DNA of 64,000 nt from the NCBI RefSeq assembly GCF_018139685.1, contig NZ_JAGSPN010000009.1, positions 124,001-188,000 on the forward strand, written 5' to 3'. The translations under genes and the position numbers were made by a program. The notes under the pieces were generated by a model that did no database searches, had not been told where the DNA came from, and worked only from the letters and a program-made list of their open reading frames with translations. Below are positions 1-8,677 of the stretch, piece after piece (within the stretch, counting starts at the first letter, position 1; each line of letters begins with the position of its first letter). The DNA comes from Cognatundibacterium luofuense. GTDB lineage: Bacteria > Pseudomonadota > Gammaproteobacteria > Burkholderiales > Burkholderiaceae_D.

Positions 1-1
1 C

Positions 2-352
2 ATGCTGCCGTTGGAGTTACGCGGCGATCCGGATGCGCGCAGCAAAGCAGCGGCGATGCTGGAGCAGGTTGGTCTGGGGCAGCGCCTGAAGCATTATCCG
101 AAATTCTTATCCGGCGGTGAGCAGCAAAGGGTAGCGCTGGCGCGGGCTTTTGTGACACGTCCGGCAATTCTGTTCGCCGACGAACCGACCGGTAGTCTCG
201 ATGCGCAAACAGGGCAGGCCGTGATGGAGCTGATGTTTAGTCTGAACCGGGAGTTCGGCTCCACGCTGGTGCTGGTGACTCATGATCCGGCAATTGCCGC
301 ACGCTGTGTGCGACAGATCCGGATTCAGGGAGGATGTCTGGCGGAAGTTTAA
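2..352 (+). CDS. ABC transporter ATP-binding protein, 3' part (LolD/YbbA type)
   Basis: This is the C-terminal half of an ABC ATPase whose 5' end lies outside the window; the ATG at position 2 is an internal Met. The visible part has the signature LSGGEQQRVALARA, the Walker B run ILFADEPTGSLD with its D-loop, and the switch histidine in LVTHD. The EPTGSLD form is typical of the LolD/MacB/YbbA class that energises lipoprotein release or other periplasmic export. A YbbA-type partner of an FtsX-like permease is as likely as LolD. Its stop overlaps the convergent lpxH stop by four bases (TTAA), so no terminator separates them. Confidence 0.85.
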   Translation: MLPLELRGDPDARSKAAAMLEQVGLGQRLKHYPKFLSGGEQQRVALARAFVTRPAILFADEPTGSLDAQTGQAVMELMFSLNREFGSTLVLVTHDPAIAARCVRQIRIQGGCLAEV

Positions 353-1173
353 GCAGTGTGCCGGTTGACTGGCAGTTGTATTGCTTCACCGTGAACGTCG
401 TAAGCCTGCAGACCGCCATCCGACAATAATGCGAGCCAGCCACCGCGCGGACTGGCCGCATGATCGCAATCCCAGTCAGGCAGCACATAACGGCTGAAGT
501 CTGCGTACTGATGCAGGGCAGGGCGGTGTGTGTGGCCGTGAATCAGAATGTGTGCCTGATGCGCCTTAGCTAAGCTGCTTACCGCATCTTCATCAACATC
601 GCTCAGCACCATTGCAGCTGATTGTTTTTGCTGACTCTGGGCACGCATCTGCTTTGCAATGTCACGCCGTTTTTCTAATGGCTGTGATAAAAACTGCTGT
701 TGCCACTGTGAGTTGCGCACTTGCTTGCGAAACTGCATGTAAGCCAGGTCGCCGGTGCATTCCGCATCACCATGCGTAATGACAATGGTTTTATCTCCGG
801 CGCGCAAGCTCTGTGTTTCGGGCAGCAATTGCAGACCGCAGCGATCAGCGAAATCCGCACCAACCAGAAAATCACGGTTTCCATGCATCCAGTACAGACG
901 AATTCCTGCGTTTGTGCAGTCGAGCAAGGCAGCGCAAATGGATTGATGGTAATGGTCATTGATATCATCATCACCTACCCAGTACTCAAACATATCCCCC
1001 ATCAGATACAGCGCCTGCGCAGCGCGGGCAGGCCCCTGCAGGAATTGCAGAAAAGCGTGTGTGGTCGCGGGTATATCTGCCGATAAATGGACATCAGAAA
1101 CAAACAGCGCAACCACAGAGGGTTGCGCTGTACTGATGTCTGAACAGGAGTAAACGTGTTCAGTCACAATCAA
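349..1173 (-). CDS. lpxH: UDP-2,3-diacylglucosamine diphosphatase
   Basis: LpxH hydrolyses UDP-2,3-diacylglucosamine to lipid X in lipid A synthesis, at the cytoplasmic face of the inner membrane. The calcineurin-like metallophosphatase motifs are in order: SDVHLS (D27, H29), GDMFEYWVGDD (D60), GNRDF (N99), THGD (H134) and HGHTHRP near the C terminus. It is the last gene of a minus-strand run after ppiB. The start is uncertain: the longest frame begins with TTG at 1173, and no ATG exists before the first motif. GTG codons at 1167 or 1116 are alternatives; the last would give the short N terminus usual in the family. A large hairpin (1091-1139) covers this region. Confidence 0.93.
   Translation of the reverse strand: MIVTEHVYSCSDISTAQPSVVALFVSDVHLSADIPATTHAFLQFLQGPARAAQALYLMGDMFEYWVGDDDINDHYHQSICAALLDCTNAGIRLYWMHGNRDFLVGADFADRCGLQLLPETQSLRAGDKTIVITHGDAECTGDLAYMQFRKQVRNSQWQQQFLSQPLEKRRDIAKQMRAQSQQKQSAAMVLSDVDEDAVSSLAKAHQAHILIHGHTHRPALHQYADFSRYVLPDWDCDHAASPRGGWLALLSDGGLQAYDVHGEAIQLPVNRHTA
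1091..1139 (-). promoter_or_regulatory. Hairpin over the lpxH translation start region
   Basis: Arms ACAGCGCAACC (1104-1114) and GGTTGCGCTGT (1121-1131) pair perfectly over 11 bp around a 6-nt loop. Outer arms ACATCAG (1091-1097) and CTGATGT (1133-1139) also pair. On the minus-strand transcript the hairpin lies just downstream of ppiB and inside the 5' coding part of lpxH. It could modulate lpxH translation or stabilise the upstream mRNA. The role is inferred. Confidence 0.55.
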
Positions 1174-1188
1174 AGCCTGTCAGTCAGA

Positions 1189-1677
1189 TCAGACGATTTC
1201 AGCTTTGATGATGACGACATCTTCAACCGGCACGTCAGCATGCATGCCTGCGCGTGTTGTTTTAACGCCTTTGATTTTGTCGACAATGTCAGTGCCTTCA
1301 GTCACTTTGCCGAATACGCAGTAGCCCCAGCCATCCTGACCCGGATAGTCCAGGAAGCTGTTGTTAGCGACGTTGATAAAGAACTGGGAAGAAGCGGAGT
1401 GAGGAGCCGACGTACGTGCCATTGCCAGCGTGTACATTTCGTTTTTCAAACCGTTCTTTGCTTCATTTTCGATAGGGTCTTGTGTGTCTTTTTGCTTCAT
1501 GCCCGGAGCAAAACCACCACCCTGAATCATAAAACCATTGATAACACGATGGAAAATCGTGTTGTCGTAATGACCGGACTCGACATAAGCGAGGAAGTTT
1601 GCAACTGTTTTCGGTGCTTTTTCAGCATCCAGTTCAATTTTCATGTTGCCATGGTTGGTGGTCAGTAATACGGCCAT
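1189..1677 (-). CDS. ppiB: Cytoplasmic cyclophilin-type peptidyl-prolyl isomerase
   Basis: A 162-residue cyclophilin without a signal peptide, matching the compact cytoplasmic PpiB form. The active-site segment [15 protein letters not shown] (R44, F49, Q52) and the [13 protein letters not shown] core are present. It catalyses cis-trans isomerisation of X-Pro bonds during folding. It follows the periplasmic paralogue ppiA by 32 bp and precedes lpxH by 15 bp on the same strand, so the three are probably co-transcribed. Confidence 0.95.
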   Translation of the reverse strand: MAVLLTTNHGNMKIELDAEKAPKTVANFLAYVESGHYDNTIFHRVINGFMIQGGGFAPGMKQKDTQDPIENEAKNGLKNEMYTLAMARTSAPHSASSQFFINVANNSFLDYPGQDGWGYCVFGKVTEGTDIVDKIKGVKTTRAGMHADVPVEDVVIIKAEIV

Positions 1678-1709
1678 GATTGTCCTTTACAAAATTTCAA
1701 ACGAAAGTC

Positions 1710-2366
1710 TTATTTTATTACAGTCGCGGATTCAATGACGACGTCTTTTTTCGGAACGTCCTGCATGCCGCCAGTGCTGCCGGTCTCGACGAGCTTAATT
1801 TTTTCGACGACATCCATCCCTTTAATGACGCGACCAAACGGCGTATAGCCGGCAGTCGCCATCAGCGCCTGAGCGCGTGGTTTGACGATTGGTGTGCCGC
1901 GGAAAACAAATTCAACCGGATCACCATCGGGCAGGATCTGATGATTCAGAAATTCGTTATCACGCACGTTGATAAAGAACTGTGCGGAGGCAGAGTTCGG
2001 GTCCTGAGTACGTGCCATCGCGATAGTGCCGATGTCGTTTTTCAATCCGGCTTCCAGCGCACGGCGAGCCTCAAGCGGAATCGGCTTGCCGGTTGGTTTC
2101 TCTTTTAAACCTTTGGTGTAGCCTCCACCCTGAATCATAAAGCCGTCGATAACGCGATGAAACAAGGTGCCCTTGTAATGACCTGAACGCACATATTTGA
2201 GGAAATTCTCAACCGTTACCGGCGCTGCTTCAGGCACCAGTTCGATCACGATTTCACCCATATTGGTTTTCAGCGACACTTTCGGGTGTGGCTGGTCAGC
2301 CGCTATTGCCGGAAAAGCACAGGCCAGCATCAGTGTTGCGATAGTGATTCTGCGGGATAATTTCAT
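1710..2366 (-). CDS. ppiA: Periplasmic cyclophilin-type peptidyl-prolyl isomerase
   Basis: A 218-residue cyclophilin with a cleavable signal peptide (MKLSRR, hydrophobic core, then AIAAD). The catalytic segment [15 protein letters not shown] and SAQFFINV match PpiB. Compared with PpiB it carries an extra loop of about 25-30 residues (around PDGDPVEFVFRGTPIV) after FFINV. The start is ATG at 2366, because a good AGGAG lies 7-8 nt upstream; a longer frame from 2384 would put six residues before the signal peptide. The coding region begins 11 bases inside the end of the L,D-transpeptidase region, which suggests coupled expression. Confidence 0.92.
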   Translation of the reverse strand: MKLSRRITIATLMLACAFPAIAADQPHPKVSLKTNMGEIVIELVPEAAPVTVENFLKYVRSGHYKGTLFHRVIDGFMIQGGGYTKGLKEKPTGKPIPLEARRALEAGLKNDIGTIAMARTQDPNSASAQFFINVRDNEFLNHQILPDGDPVEFVFRGTPIVKPRAQALMATAGYTPFGRVIKGMDVVEKIKLVETGSTGGMQDVPKKDVVIESATVIK

Positions 2367-2376
2367 CTGGTTCTCC

Positions 2377-3654
2377 TCAGACATTGGTTTCGTAAATAAT
2401 GCGCCATTTGGTGGCTTCTTTGATCCAGTACTGACGTTTCCGTGTGCTCATGTGTGAGCGACCGGAGCTCAGTTCCATCGTAAACGTGGTGACTAGCATT
2501 TCGTCACGTGCAGGGTAGCGAAACTGTGTAATGTCTTTCAGTTTTACAACAGGGTTGCTCCAGCCCTCCCAGGACGGGCGTTGCTTGGCAAACCAGCTAT
2601 TTAAATCTTCGCCCTGCGGTGAACGGAAATTGCGGGAGTAGTTCGCAAAAATCCGGTTCGCATTCATGCTTTCCATATCCAGGCGCCAGCTTTCCTGTAC
2701 TTGCGCAAGTTGCTGGCGTTCTTGTTGCAGCTTTTCACGGCTGGTAAATTCCAGCTGTTCCGCAATCACCACGGGTGTACGCCCGATCTCAATTTGCGCC
2801 GCAATATTTAAAAAATCCGGATTGGTCAGTACAACACATCCATCGGAAGCCAGCGGAGGGCGGCTGAAGCTGTTGGACGGCATACCATGCAGCCAGATAC
2901 CGGAGCCGCTGCGGCCATTGACTTTATCCCACTCGTTCGGATAGTTCAGTGGCAATGCGCCGGGACCGTAAAAATCCGGTAATTTGCTTCCTGATAAGCG
3001 GCTGGTAATGTAATACACGCCAAGTGGCGTCTTCTGGTCGCCTTCTTTGAGCTTGTCGACGCCGAATTTTCCCTGACTGATGTAGTGATCGCTGCGGAGT
3101 TGCAGTTGCTGGTTTCCGAGATGATCAAACAGAAAGAGTCGCGATTTTTTAGCGTCAATCACAATGACTTGCTTCTGATCGTCTCTTAACTGCAGGACGG
3201 ATCGGGGAACCTGATTCGGGCCTGGGCGAAACTGAATGGCCTTCAGGCGTGCCGCGGCTTCATCCCGCAACTCTTTCAGTTTGTCCGGCGGCACGTGAGA
3301 CATTGCGCCGAAACCAGTCACTTTCTGCGTATGCATCAGCAGCAAGTCACCGCGAATCAAGTGAGCCAGCTGGTAATTCGGGTATGCGGCAAGCAAAGCA
3401 TCAATTTTTTGCTCCGCCTGATTCAGTTGATTGTTAGATAAGGCCTGATAAGTTTCGATCAGCAACTGATCCGGATTGACGCCGGATGGCTGCGTAACCG
3501 AACTCACTGAATCGGTATTGCGTTTTGCTGCAAGAGCATTGCTGTAAAAACCAGCCAGAAACGAGGAAATCAGTACACCCGTAATAACGGAGTGACGAAA
3601 AAAAACCGGCGCTGGCTTTACCAGCGCCTTTGAAGCGGATAAAAACGAAAACAT
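2377..3654 (-). CDS. L,D-transpeptidase (YkuD family) with C-terminal SnoaL/NTF2-like domain
   Basis: A 425-residue exported enzyme. A hydrophobic segment at residues 22-42 looks like a signal peptide or anchor. A helical TPR-like region follows, then the YkuD catalytic domain at about 160-300 with H256 in WLHGMPS and the nucleophile C273 in SDGCVVL. Such enzymes form 3-3 cross-links or attach proteins to peptidoglycan in the periplasm. The last 115 residues resemble the SnoaL/NTF2-like tail of the adjacent TPR protein. Its ATG overlaps the upstream stop by one base (TGATG), so translation is probably coupled. Confidence 0.88.
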   Translation of the reverse strand: MFSFLSASKALVKPAPVFFRHSVITGVLISSFLAGFYSNALAAKRNTDSVSSVTQPSGVNPDQLLIETYQALSNNQLNQAEQKIDALLAAYPNYQLAHLIRGDLLLMHTQKVTGFGAMSHVPPDKLKELRDEAAARLKAIQFRPGPNQVPRSVLQLRDDQKQVIVIDAKKSRLFLFDHLGNQQLQLRSDHYISQGKFGVDKLKEGDQKTPLGVYYITSRLSGSKLPDFYGPGALPLNYPNEWDKVNGRSGSGIWLHGMPSNSFSRPPLASDGCVVLTNPDFLNIAAQIEIGRTPVVIAEQLEFTSREKLQQERQQLAQVQESWRLDMESMNANRIFANYSRNFRSPQGEDLNSWFAKQRPSWEGWSNPVVKLKDITQFRYPARDEMLVTTFTMELSSGRSHMSTRKRQYWIKEATKWRIIYETNV

Positions 3655-4721
3655 CAGCCGCCTGCTTTTTCCTGCTTAATCAGCCATTTCCCATCCTGAC
3701 GTGTCAGAACCAGAGTTTTGCGGGAATTCGCAGTTAGTTTGTCTGAGGTGTAAATCTGGCGGAAGCTGACAGAAGCGCTGCTGCCATCAACGGATACTTT
3801 TGCCGATTCAATTTTGACAGAAATACGGCCTTTACCTTCAATGCGGCTGCGGCGCTCATCAGCCCATGCTTTACGCGATTCGCCTTTTGGTGTCTGGAAA
3901 TCTTTCGCGTAATGATTCAGATAGGCAGATGTATCCTGTGTACTCCAGGCTTTTGCCCAGTTCTCTACCGCACGCATGACTTCGTCTTCATCCTTGTCCG
4001 GTGTTACAGCAGGCGCAGGTTTCACTTTAGGTGCTTCGGCAACCTTGACTGGTTCAGGAGCCGGTTTGGCTTTGGCAGGATCGGAAGCTTTTGCCGGTTC
4101 GGTTTCGGTTTTTACCGGAGCAGGCTTTGGAGCGCTGGCAACCGCCGATGCGCTGTTGGCAGCAACTTTAGGATTTGTGCCTCCGCTGGTATTTCCTACC
4201 AGATTACGCACCATGGTCAGCTTGAGTTTTGCTGTGGCATTATTGGAGTCAAGCTGCAATGCTTTATCGTAGGACTGGCTTGCCAGCTTTGCATACACAT
4301 CGCCGAGATTCTCGTGCGCTGTACCATAGGTTGGATTGGTGCGTATTGCCATTTCCAGTGCTGCCCGTGCTTTATCATATTGACCGGCTGCTGCATACAG
4401 CACCGCCAGATTATTATAAGGCTCCGGCAATTCAGGATAGTCGTCGGTCAGTTTGGTGAAAACAGCAATGGCGTCGCCATTTTTGTTTTGTTCCGTAAGA
4501 ATCAAACCTTTCAGAAAACGCAACTGCGCATCTTTCGGTTTAGATGCAAGTCCTGCCTCAGCACGCTGCAATGCTTCGGCGGTCTGACCTGTGCGCAGCA
4601 GGCGGCTGATATCAGTAGCGTCATCAGCGTAACTGAGTCCTGAAAATAAAAGACTGCTGCTGACGGCAGAAAGCAAAAAGAGATTCCTGAGTTTCATGCT
4701 TGTAGTAGGCTGGCGTTTCAT
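3654..4721 (-). CDS. Exported TPR protein with SnoaL/NTF2-like tail
   Basis: A 355-residue protein with a signal peptide (hydrophobic LFLLSAVSSSLLFSG, then YADD). TPR helices span about 35-170 (LRTGQTAEALQRAEAGLA; PYNNLAVLYAAAGQYDKARA). A low-complexity Ala/Pro/Lys linker covers about 180-240, and the C-terminal domain is SnoaL/NTF2-like. It is the first gene of the minus-strand envelope operon. A role as periplasmic partner of the adjacent L,D-transpeptidase is inferred from translational coupling and the shared tail. The start could instead be the Met at 4697; neither has a strong ribosome binding site. Confidence 0.85.
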   Translation of the reverse strand: MKRQPTTSMKLRNLFLLSAVSSSLLFSGLSYADDATDISRLLRTGQTAEALQRAEAGLASKPKDAQLRFLKGLILTEQNKNGDAIAVFTKLTDDYPELPEPYNNLAVLYAAAGQYDKARAALEMAIRTNPTYGTAHENLGDVYAKLASQSYDKALQLDSNNATAKLKLTMVRNLVGNTSGGTNPKVAANSASAVASAPKPAPVKTETEPAKASDPAKAKPAPEPVKVAEAPKVKPAPAVTPDKDEDEVMRAVENWAKAWSTQDTSAYLNHYAKDFQTPKGESRKAWADERRSRIEGKGRISVKIESAKVSVDGSSASVSFRQIYTSDKLTANSRKTLVLTRQDGKWLIKQEKAGG

Positions 4722-5109
4722 TAATTTGATTATTACTTAGGAATAAACCGTGCGTCTGAAAGGCACAGATTACGAATCACAGCATCTTATCAAATAAGTT
4801 CTGAGGCTGGTCGTATTTAGGCAGAATCAGTTGGTAATACATCAATTTTGTGCAGTACCTGCAATTTATTTAATGAAAGTACATCAGATATGCACAGGTT
4901 TATGAATTCGAGGAAGTATTCTAGGCTGGACAGATGCCCTGTTTTTGATATCTAATCTCGTCCGTCAAAAAAGATTTATGGAATTTCATTCCGTCTTTTA
5001 CCTATTTACTGCCTGGATGAGAGACAATATTTGTTGATCTGCGTCGCGATCCTACCCGGATTGCATGCGATGATGGCAGCAACAACACGTGTAGAGTGAA
5101 GGAGTCACG
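4722..5109. other. Divergent intergenic region between the TPR operon and accA
   Basis: No gene, tRNA or clear terminator is seen here. It must hold the promoters for the leftward envelope operon and for accA. A small inverted repeat GGAAT-ttc-ATTCC lies near 4980-4993. From memory, related Burkholderiales keep cysS and an alkA-type glycosylase at this junction; no remnant of either is visible. Confidence 0.5.
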
Positions 5110-6084
5110 ATGACTAAAACGACTTTTCTGAGCTTCGAGCAATCTATTGCTGAACTTGAAACTAAAATCGAAGAACTGCGCTTTGTGCAGGACGATTCAG
5201 CGGTAGATATCTCGGAAGAAATCGAGAGGCTGTCGAAAAAGAGTCAGATGCTGACGAAAGATATTTATGCAAAGCTGACACCGTGGCAGGTTTCCCAGAT
5301 TTCCCGCCATCCTCAGCGTCCGTACACAATGGACTATGTGAATCAGATTTTCACAGATTTCCATGAACTGCACGGAGATCGTACTTTTTCTGATGATCAG
5401 TCGATTGTAGGCGGTCTTGCCAGATTTAATGGTCAGGCGTGTATGGTGATTGGTCACCAAAAAGGGCGGGATACAAAGGAACGGGCATTACGTAATTTCG
5501 GGATGCCTAAGCCAGAGGGGTATCGTAAAGCAATGCGCTTGATGAAGCTTGCTGAGAAATTTGGTCTTCCCGTATTTACATTCGTTGATACCACCGGTGC
5601 ATGGCCTGGTATCGACGCAGAAGAACGTGGACAATCTGAGGCGATTGGTCACAATCTTTATGTCATGGCAGAGCTTAAAGTACCATTGATTACAACAATT
5701 ATCGGCGAGGGTGGTTCAGGCGGGGCGCTGGCGCTTGCAGTTGGTGATGCCGTTCTGATGTTGCAGTATGCGACGTATTCCGTTATTTCCCCTGAAGGAT
5801 GTGCTTCGATTCTTTGGAAAACGTCTGATCGTGCATCTGATGCCGCTGAGGCACTTGGCTTGACGGCTCACCGTCTCAAGGCGCTCGGTTTAATCGATAA
5901 AATTATTAATGAACCTTTGGGTGGTGCGCATCGAGATCCTAAGCAAATGTGTGCACTCGTGAAGCGTGCCTTAGCTGATACTTTGAGACAGTTCCAGGGC
6001 GTAAAAACTCGTGACCTGCTAGCTGCACGCCATGAGAAACTGATGGCGTATGGTAAGTTCAAGGAAACAAATACGTCGGAATGA
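5110..6084 (+). CDS. accA: Acetyl-CoA carboxylase, carboxyltransferase subunit alpha
   Basis: AccA joins AccD to form the carboxyltransferase that moves CO2 from carboxybiotin to acetyl-CoA, the first step of fatty acid synthesis. At 324 residues it is of normal length. It has the N-terminal helical region and the crotonase-like core with [10 protein letters not shown] (159-168) and the oxyanion segment [10 protein letters not shown] (199-208). A strong AAGGAG precedes the ATG. The stop overlaps the tilS start by four bases (ATGA), so the two are translationally coupled. Confidence 0.97.
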   Translation: MTKTTFLSFEQSIAELETKIEELRFVQDDSAVDISEEIERLSKKSQMLTKDIYAKLTPWQVSQISRHPQRPYTMDYVNQIFTDFHELHGDRTFSDDQSIVGGLARFNGQACMVIGHQKGRDTKERALRNFGMPKPEGYRKAMRLMKLAEKFGLPVFTFVDTTGAWPGIDAEERGQSEAIGHNLYVMAELKVPLITTIIGEGGSGGALALAVGDAVLMLQYATYSVISPEGCASILWKTSDRASDAAEALGLTAHRLKALGLIDKIINEPLGGAHRDPKQMCALVKRALADTLRQFQGVKTRDLLAARHEKLMAYGKFKETNTSE

Positions 6085-7484
6085 ATGACGTTGAATTAAG
6101 TGCGGCGCTGGCAGAGCAATTCTGTCAGCGGATGGATGATTACATTTCGCGGCATGTATCAGTCAGTGGCGGCGAACTGAAATTGGCACTGGCGTTTAGC
6201 GGGGGGCTGGATTCAACAGCCCTTTTGCATTTGGCTGTTGCGTATTGTGCGCAGAAAAAAATTGCGCTGAGTGCATTTCATGTGCACCACGGATTGAGTC
6301 CTAACGCAGATTCCTGGCTGGACCATTGCCACCGGCAAGCACGTTCAATGGGAATATCGTTTTGTTCAAGAAAAATTACGGTTAACGAAACTGGTGATGG
6401 CCTGGAGGCTGCAGCCCGTAGGCAGCGTTATGTCGCTTTGAAAGACATGGCGATAGAAAGCGGCATCGAAACAGTTTTGTTTGCACACCACCTGGACGAT
6501 CAGGTTGAGACTATTTTCATTCGAATGTTGCGTGGAAGCGGACTTGACGGTGCAGGTGGTATGCGCGCTGAAGCAGATTTTCCGCTGGCGGGCACTAATG
6601 GAGTCCGCGTATTTCGGCCTTTGTTGGATGTTCGGCGTGATTTGCTTGAATCGTATGTTTCGCAATGCGGCTGCAAATATATATTTGATGAGTCGAATGA
6701 TAACCCGAAGTTCTTTCGTAATGCTTTGCGACACCAGGTCTTGCCCGTTTTGGAATCAATACGCCCGGGTTCGCTAGAGGCGTTCGCTCGAAGTGGCAGA
6801 TTGCTTAATGAGGCATCCGATTTACTTGCTGAATATGTTTCTGCGGAGTTTAATTCGTGCAGAGTTGATGACGGTTTAAGCCGAAGTGCTCTGCGTAATT
6901 TATCTCCTGCAAAGCGTATGCAAGTTTTTCGCTGCTGGCTAAAATCAATTTCGGTGCAGATGCCGTCCGAGTTAAAACTTTCTGAGATTGTGCGCCAGGT
7001 CATTTCCGTTAGTAATGATCAGTCAGTCAGGATCGGTATAGATAATGGGTATGTCTACATTTATCGAGATTTAGTTTGTTTTCAGTCTGAATTGCCAGAT
7101 GACTTGGACAGCAGGGGGGTGATTCGTTGTTTTTGTTGGGACTCACACAATGAAATCAGCTTTCCGGAATTCCGTGGACGTTTGGTGTTCGAGTATTCGG
7201 ACTACGGAATACCTGAGCTTGAGTTGGCGGGCTATTTGCTTACTTTGCATTGGCGTCAGGGGGGGGAGCGGATGCGGATAGGTGTTGGGCGGCCGTCTAG
7301 ATCGCTTAAGCACTTGTATCAGGATGCGGGTATCCCCGCACCAACCAGAATGCAATTGCCTTTAGTTTCAAACCAATCCGGTACTTTATTTGCGGCTGGT
7401 ATCGGAATGAATGCAGATTACTGTTCTGAGCAAAACAGAGAGTCGGGATGCCGGGTGATCAAAATTACCTGGCTTAAGCACTAG
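6081..7484 (+). CDS. tilS: tRNA(Ile)-lysidine synthase
   Basis: TilS converts C34 of the CAU-anticodon tRNA-Ile to lysidine, using ATP and lysine, which changes its codon from AUG to AUA. The PP-loop SGGLDS is at residues 40-45, followed by [11 protein letters not shown], the AHHLDDQ motif and the RPLL element. The 467-residue length includes the C-terminal tRNA-binding domains, with the [12 protein letters not shown] and LKHLYQD segments. It overlaps accA by four bases, the usual Burkholderiales pairing. Confidence 0.96.
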   Translation: MNDVELSAALAEQFCQRMDDYISRHVSVSGGELKLALAFSGGLDSTALLHLAVAYCAQKKIALSAFHVHHGLSPNADSWLDHCHRQARSMGISFCSRKITVNETGDGLEAAARRQRYVALKDMAIESGIETVLFAHHLDDQVETIFIRMLRGSGLDGAGGMRAEADFPLAGTNGVRVFRPLLDVRRDLLESYVSQCGCKYIFDESNDNPKFFRNALRHQVLPVLESIRPGSLEAFARSGRLLNEASDLLAEYVSAEFNSCRVDDGLSRSALRNLSPAKRMQVFRCWLKSISVQMPSELKLSEIVRQVISVSNDQSVRIGIDNGYVYIYRDLVCFQSELPDDLDSRGVIRCFCWDSHNEISFPEFRGRLVFEYSDYGIPELELAGYLLTLHWRQGGERMRIGVGRPSRSLKHLYQDAGIPAPTRMQLPLVSNQSGTLFAAGIGMNADYCSEQNRESGCRVIKITWLKH

Positions 7485-7489
7485 AAGAT

Positions 7490-8215
7490 ATGCAAAAAAT
7501 AATGAAACCACAGATTCGTCAGGTCGTGTTAGACACAGAAACCACGGGTATTAATCCGAGAGATGGAAATCGGATAATTGAAATTGGGTGTGTGGAGCTA
7601 ATTGATCGCAAGTTAACCGGAAATAATTATCATCAATACATTAATCCAGGGCGCGACTCAGAGGAGGGAGCGTTACAGGTTCACGGACTGACTACAGAAT
7701 TCTTATCTGACAAGCCAAAATTTGCAGAAATATCCGACGAATTCATAAAGTACATACAGGGTGCAGAGGTTGTTATTCATAACGCACCCTTTGATTTGGG
7801 TTTTTTGAATGCCGAATTTAGCAGGTTAAACCTTGGGTGTTTTGACGATTACGTATCGGGAGTGACTGATACACTGGTGCAAGCTAAAGAGTTGCATCCG
7901 GGTAAAAGGAATTCTCTTGACGCCTTGTGTGATCGTTACGGAATATCAAACACGCATCGCCAGTTGCATGGCGCTTTACTGGATGCCGAATTACTTGCAG
8001 ACGTTTTTCTGGCGATGTCGAGAGGTCAGAATAGTCTGATGATGGATGTTGATGAGACTCCGGAGAGTAGCCTTCAGGTTATCGAAGATGATTCGGCCCC
8101 TTTGCCAGAAATTATTGTCATGCCTGCATCGCAGGCTGAACTGGATGATCATAGTAATTTGTTGAATGGGCTTGATAAGCAAAACAAGCAGCCGTGTTTG
8201 TGGAGACAGTCGTAA
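7490..8215 (+). CDS. dnaQ: DNA polymerase III subunit epsilon (proofreading exonuclease)
   Basis: DnaQ is the 3'-5' exonuclease of the replicative polymerase. The 241-residue length is normal. The DEDDh motifs are present: ExoI LDTETTG (D15, E17), ExoII NAPFDLGFLN, and ExoIII HGALLDAELLADV. The tail after about residue 180 is less conserved and should carry the alpha-binding segment. It lies five bases after tilS, and a terminator follows directly. Its usual neighbour in the order, as I recall, is rnhA, so this position after tilS is unusual. Confidence 0.95.
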   Translation: MQKIMKPQIRQVVLDTETTGINPRDGNRIIEIGCVELIDRKLTGNNYHQYINPGRDSEEGALQVHGLTTEFLSDKPKFAEISDEFIKYIQGAEVVIHNAPFDLGFLNAEFSRLNLGCFDDYVSGVTDTLVQAKELHPGKRNSLDALCDRYGISNTHRQLHGALLDAELLADVFLAMSRGQNSLMMDVDETPESSLQVIEDDSAPLPEIIVMPASQAELDDHSNLLNGLDKQNKQPCLWRQS

Positions 8216-8231
8216 GTCAGGTTATGGCTAA

Positions 8232-8258
8232 AAAATCCGCAATTTGCGGATTTTTTTA
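8232..8258 (+). terminator. Terminator after dnaQ
   Basis: A near-perfect palindrome built on AATCCGC/GCGGATT is followed by seven T residues. It ends the accA-tilS-dnaQ transcription unit and insulates the flhDC control region. Confidence 0.85.
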
Positions 8259-8268
8259 CTTTGAAACC

Positions 8269-8295
8269 TAAAGTTTCACGAAAGGGCGCCGTTAA
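8269..8295 (+). promoter_or_regulatory. Sigma-28 (FliA) type promoter 1 upstream of flhDC
   Basis: TAAAGTTT (8269-8276), 11-bp spacer, GCCGTTAA (8288-8295). The FliA consensus is TAAAGTTT-N11-GCCGATAA, so the -35 is perfect and the -10 has one change. Confidence 0.75.
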
Positions 8296-8340
8296 CAATC
8301 ACAGGAGTTAAAAGTTTTTAAAAATATTTTCATGTAAGCC

Positions 8341-8367
8341 TAAAGTTTTGGAAAGTTGCGCCGTTAA
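8341..8367 (+). promoter_or_regulatory. Sigma-28 (FliA) type promoter 2 upstream of flhDC
   Basis: TAAAGTTT (8341-8348), 11-bp spacer, GCCGTTAA (8360-8367). It lies 72 bp after copy 1. The flanking sequence after each of the first two boxes (GAGTTAAAA or GAGTCAAAA, then an AAATATTTT run) is also alike, so the unit arose by tandem duplication. Confidence 0.75.
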
Positions 8368-8404
8368 TACAAACAGAGTCAAAAATATTTTTAGCGTCAA
8401 CCCC

Positions 8405-8431
8405 TAAAGTTTTGGATTTTAGTGCCGTTAA
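8405..8431 (+). promoter_or_regulatory. Sigma-28 (FliA) type promoter 3 upstream of flhDC
   Basis: TAAAGTTT (8405-8412), 11-bp spacer, GCCGTTAA (8424-8431), 64 bp after copy 2. Transcription from here would give a leader of about 240 nt before flhD. All three copies share the same -10 variant. Confidence 0.75.
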
Positions 8432-8533
8432 ATAAATTGAGAGTGAAGTTATATGCCGTGTAACTTGCTCTAAGTAGTTGAAAATAAAGAGATTATTCGG
8501 AAATCTGGAGTCTGATTAATCGAGAGATGCTGC

Positions 8534-8571
8534 ATGTAGGATATATTCCTACGTGTGGCTTTTTGTTTTTC
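8534..8571 (+). promoter_or_regulatory. Hairpin with T-rich tail in the flhD leader
   Basis: GTAGGA (8536-8541) and TCCTAC (8547-8552) pair around TATAT, with CA/TG extending the stem, and GGCTTTTTGTTTTT follows. It resembles a weak terminator or attenuator between the sigma-28 boxes and flhD. Confidence 0.45.
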
Positions 8572-8677
8572 TGGGTTTAAATACGGAAGTTGTCCAATAT
8601 TCTCAATCTTCAGGCTTGCGCACAATGTGTCTCAACGGCAATGAAATCCCTTTGAATCCAGATAGGAGGGTTTAAAA

